Source: Streptosporangiaceae bacterium (lineage in GTDB: Bacteria; Actinomycetota; Actinomycetes; Streptosporangiales; Streptosporangiaceae). Taken from it: a stretch of 5,757 nucleotides of DNA. Shown in pieces: positions 5,731-5,757 of this stretch. The stretch is taken from positions 1 through 5,757 of the forward strand of contig JASHTQ010000312.1 of NCBI GenBank assembly GCA_030040475.1, in the 5' to 3' direction. The notes below the pieces were generated by a model. That model searched no databases, was not told the DNA's origin, and saw only the letters and a list, made by a program, of their open reading frames with translations. Made by a program: the position numbers and the translations under genes. Position 1 is the stretch's first letter; every line of letters begins with the position of its first letter.

Positions 5731-5736
5731 ACTTTA
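5731..5736 (-). promoter_or_regulatory. Probable -10 element (TAAAGT) for a leaderless operon transcript
   Basis: On the minus strand TAAAGT (5736 to 5731) matches TANNNT. It is followed by exactly 7 nt (AGGGTCC) and then the GTG start at 5723, so the predicted transcription start coincides with the first base of the start codon. The short AT-rich patch stands out in very GC-rich surroundings. The -35 position (about 5754-5759) is cut by the window edge and cannot be judged. AGGG just before the GTG is too close to act as a normal ribosome-binding site. Confidence 0.5.
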
Positions 5737-5757
5737 GGGCCGCGGCGGCCGTCCGGT

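Noticed and set aside
5726..5731. TAGGGT as the -10 element of the GT-C operon
   Set aside because: It lies only 2 nt before the GTG, too close. The overlapping TAAAGT at 5736-5731 has the correct 7-nt spacing.

Overview
The window is very GC-rich DNA with GTG start codons, Arg/Ala/Gly/Pro-rich proteins and long open frames antisense to the genes. This points to a high-GC actinomycete (Actinomycetota). No marker gene narrows it further. It holds four protein genes, all of cell-envelope glycosylation type. No tRNA, rRNA, CRISPR array or transposase was seen.

Layout. Bases 1-81 are the 5' flank of a plus-strand gene, with a TANNNT-type -10 element close to the start and an 11-bp direct repeat. 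Bases 82-1107 (+) encode a polytopic flippase-like protein of the lysylphosphatidylglycerol synthase TM-region family (UPF0104/YbhN type). Its 3' end runs into a large, nearly symmetric palindrome (1077-1132) that contains its last codons and stop codon. A 184-bp convergent gap (1108-1291) follows and holds little else. The rest of the window is a three-gene minus-strand operon, read from the right edge leftwards. First is a 767-residue polytopic GT-C-type glycosyltransferase-like protein with a C-terminal extracytoplasmic domain (5723-3420). Next is a GT2 polyprenol-phosphate-sugar synthase-like protein with two C-terminal membrane helices (3360-2473). Last is a cytosolic GT4-type (GT-B fold) glycosyltransferase (2476-1292). 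The GT2 and GT4 genes overlap as GTGA.

Inferred working model. The GT2 enzyme would load a sugar from a nucleotide sugar onto a polyprenyl phosphate at the inner face of the membrane. The GT-C protein would use such a lipid-linked sugar outside the membrane. The GT4 enzyme would add a sugar to a cytosolic, perhaps lipid-anchored, acceptor. The convergent flippase-like protein could move a glycolipid across the membrane. The final glycan and acceptor cannot be read from the sequence. The families are known and the substrates are not.

The most unusual non-coding feature is the nested palindrome between the convergent genes. Both transcription units also look compatible with leaderless transcripts. 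Three short in-frame tandem repeats (9, 15 and 12 bp units) lie in linkers or tails of three of the four proteins.
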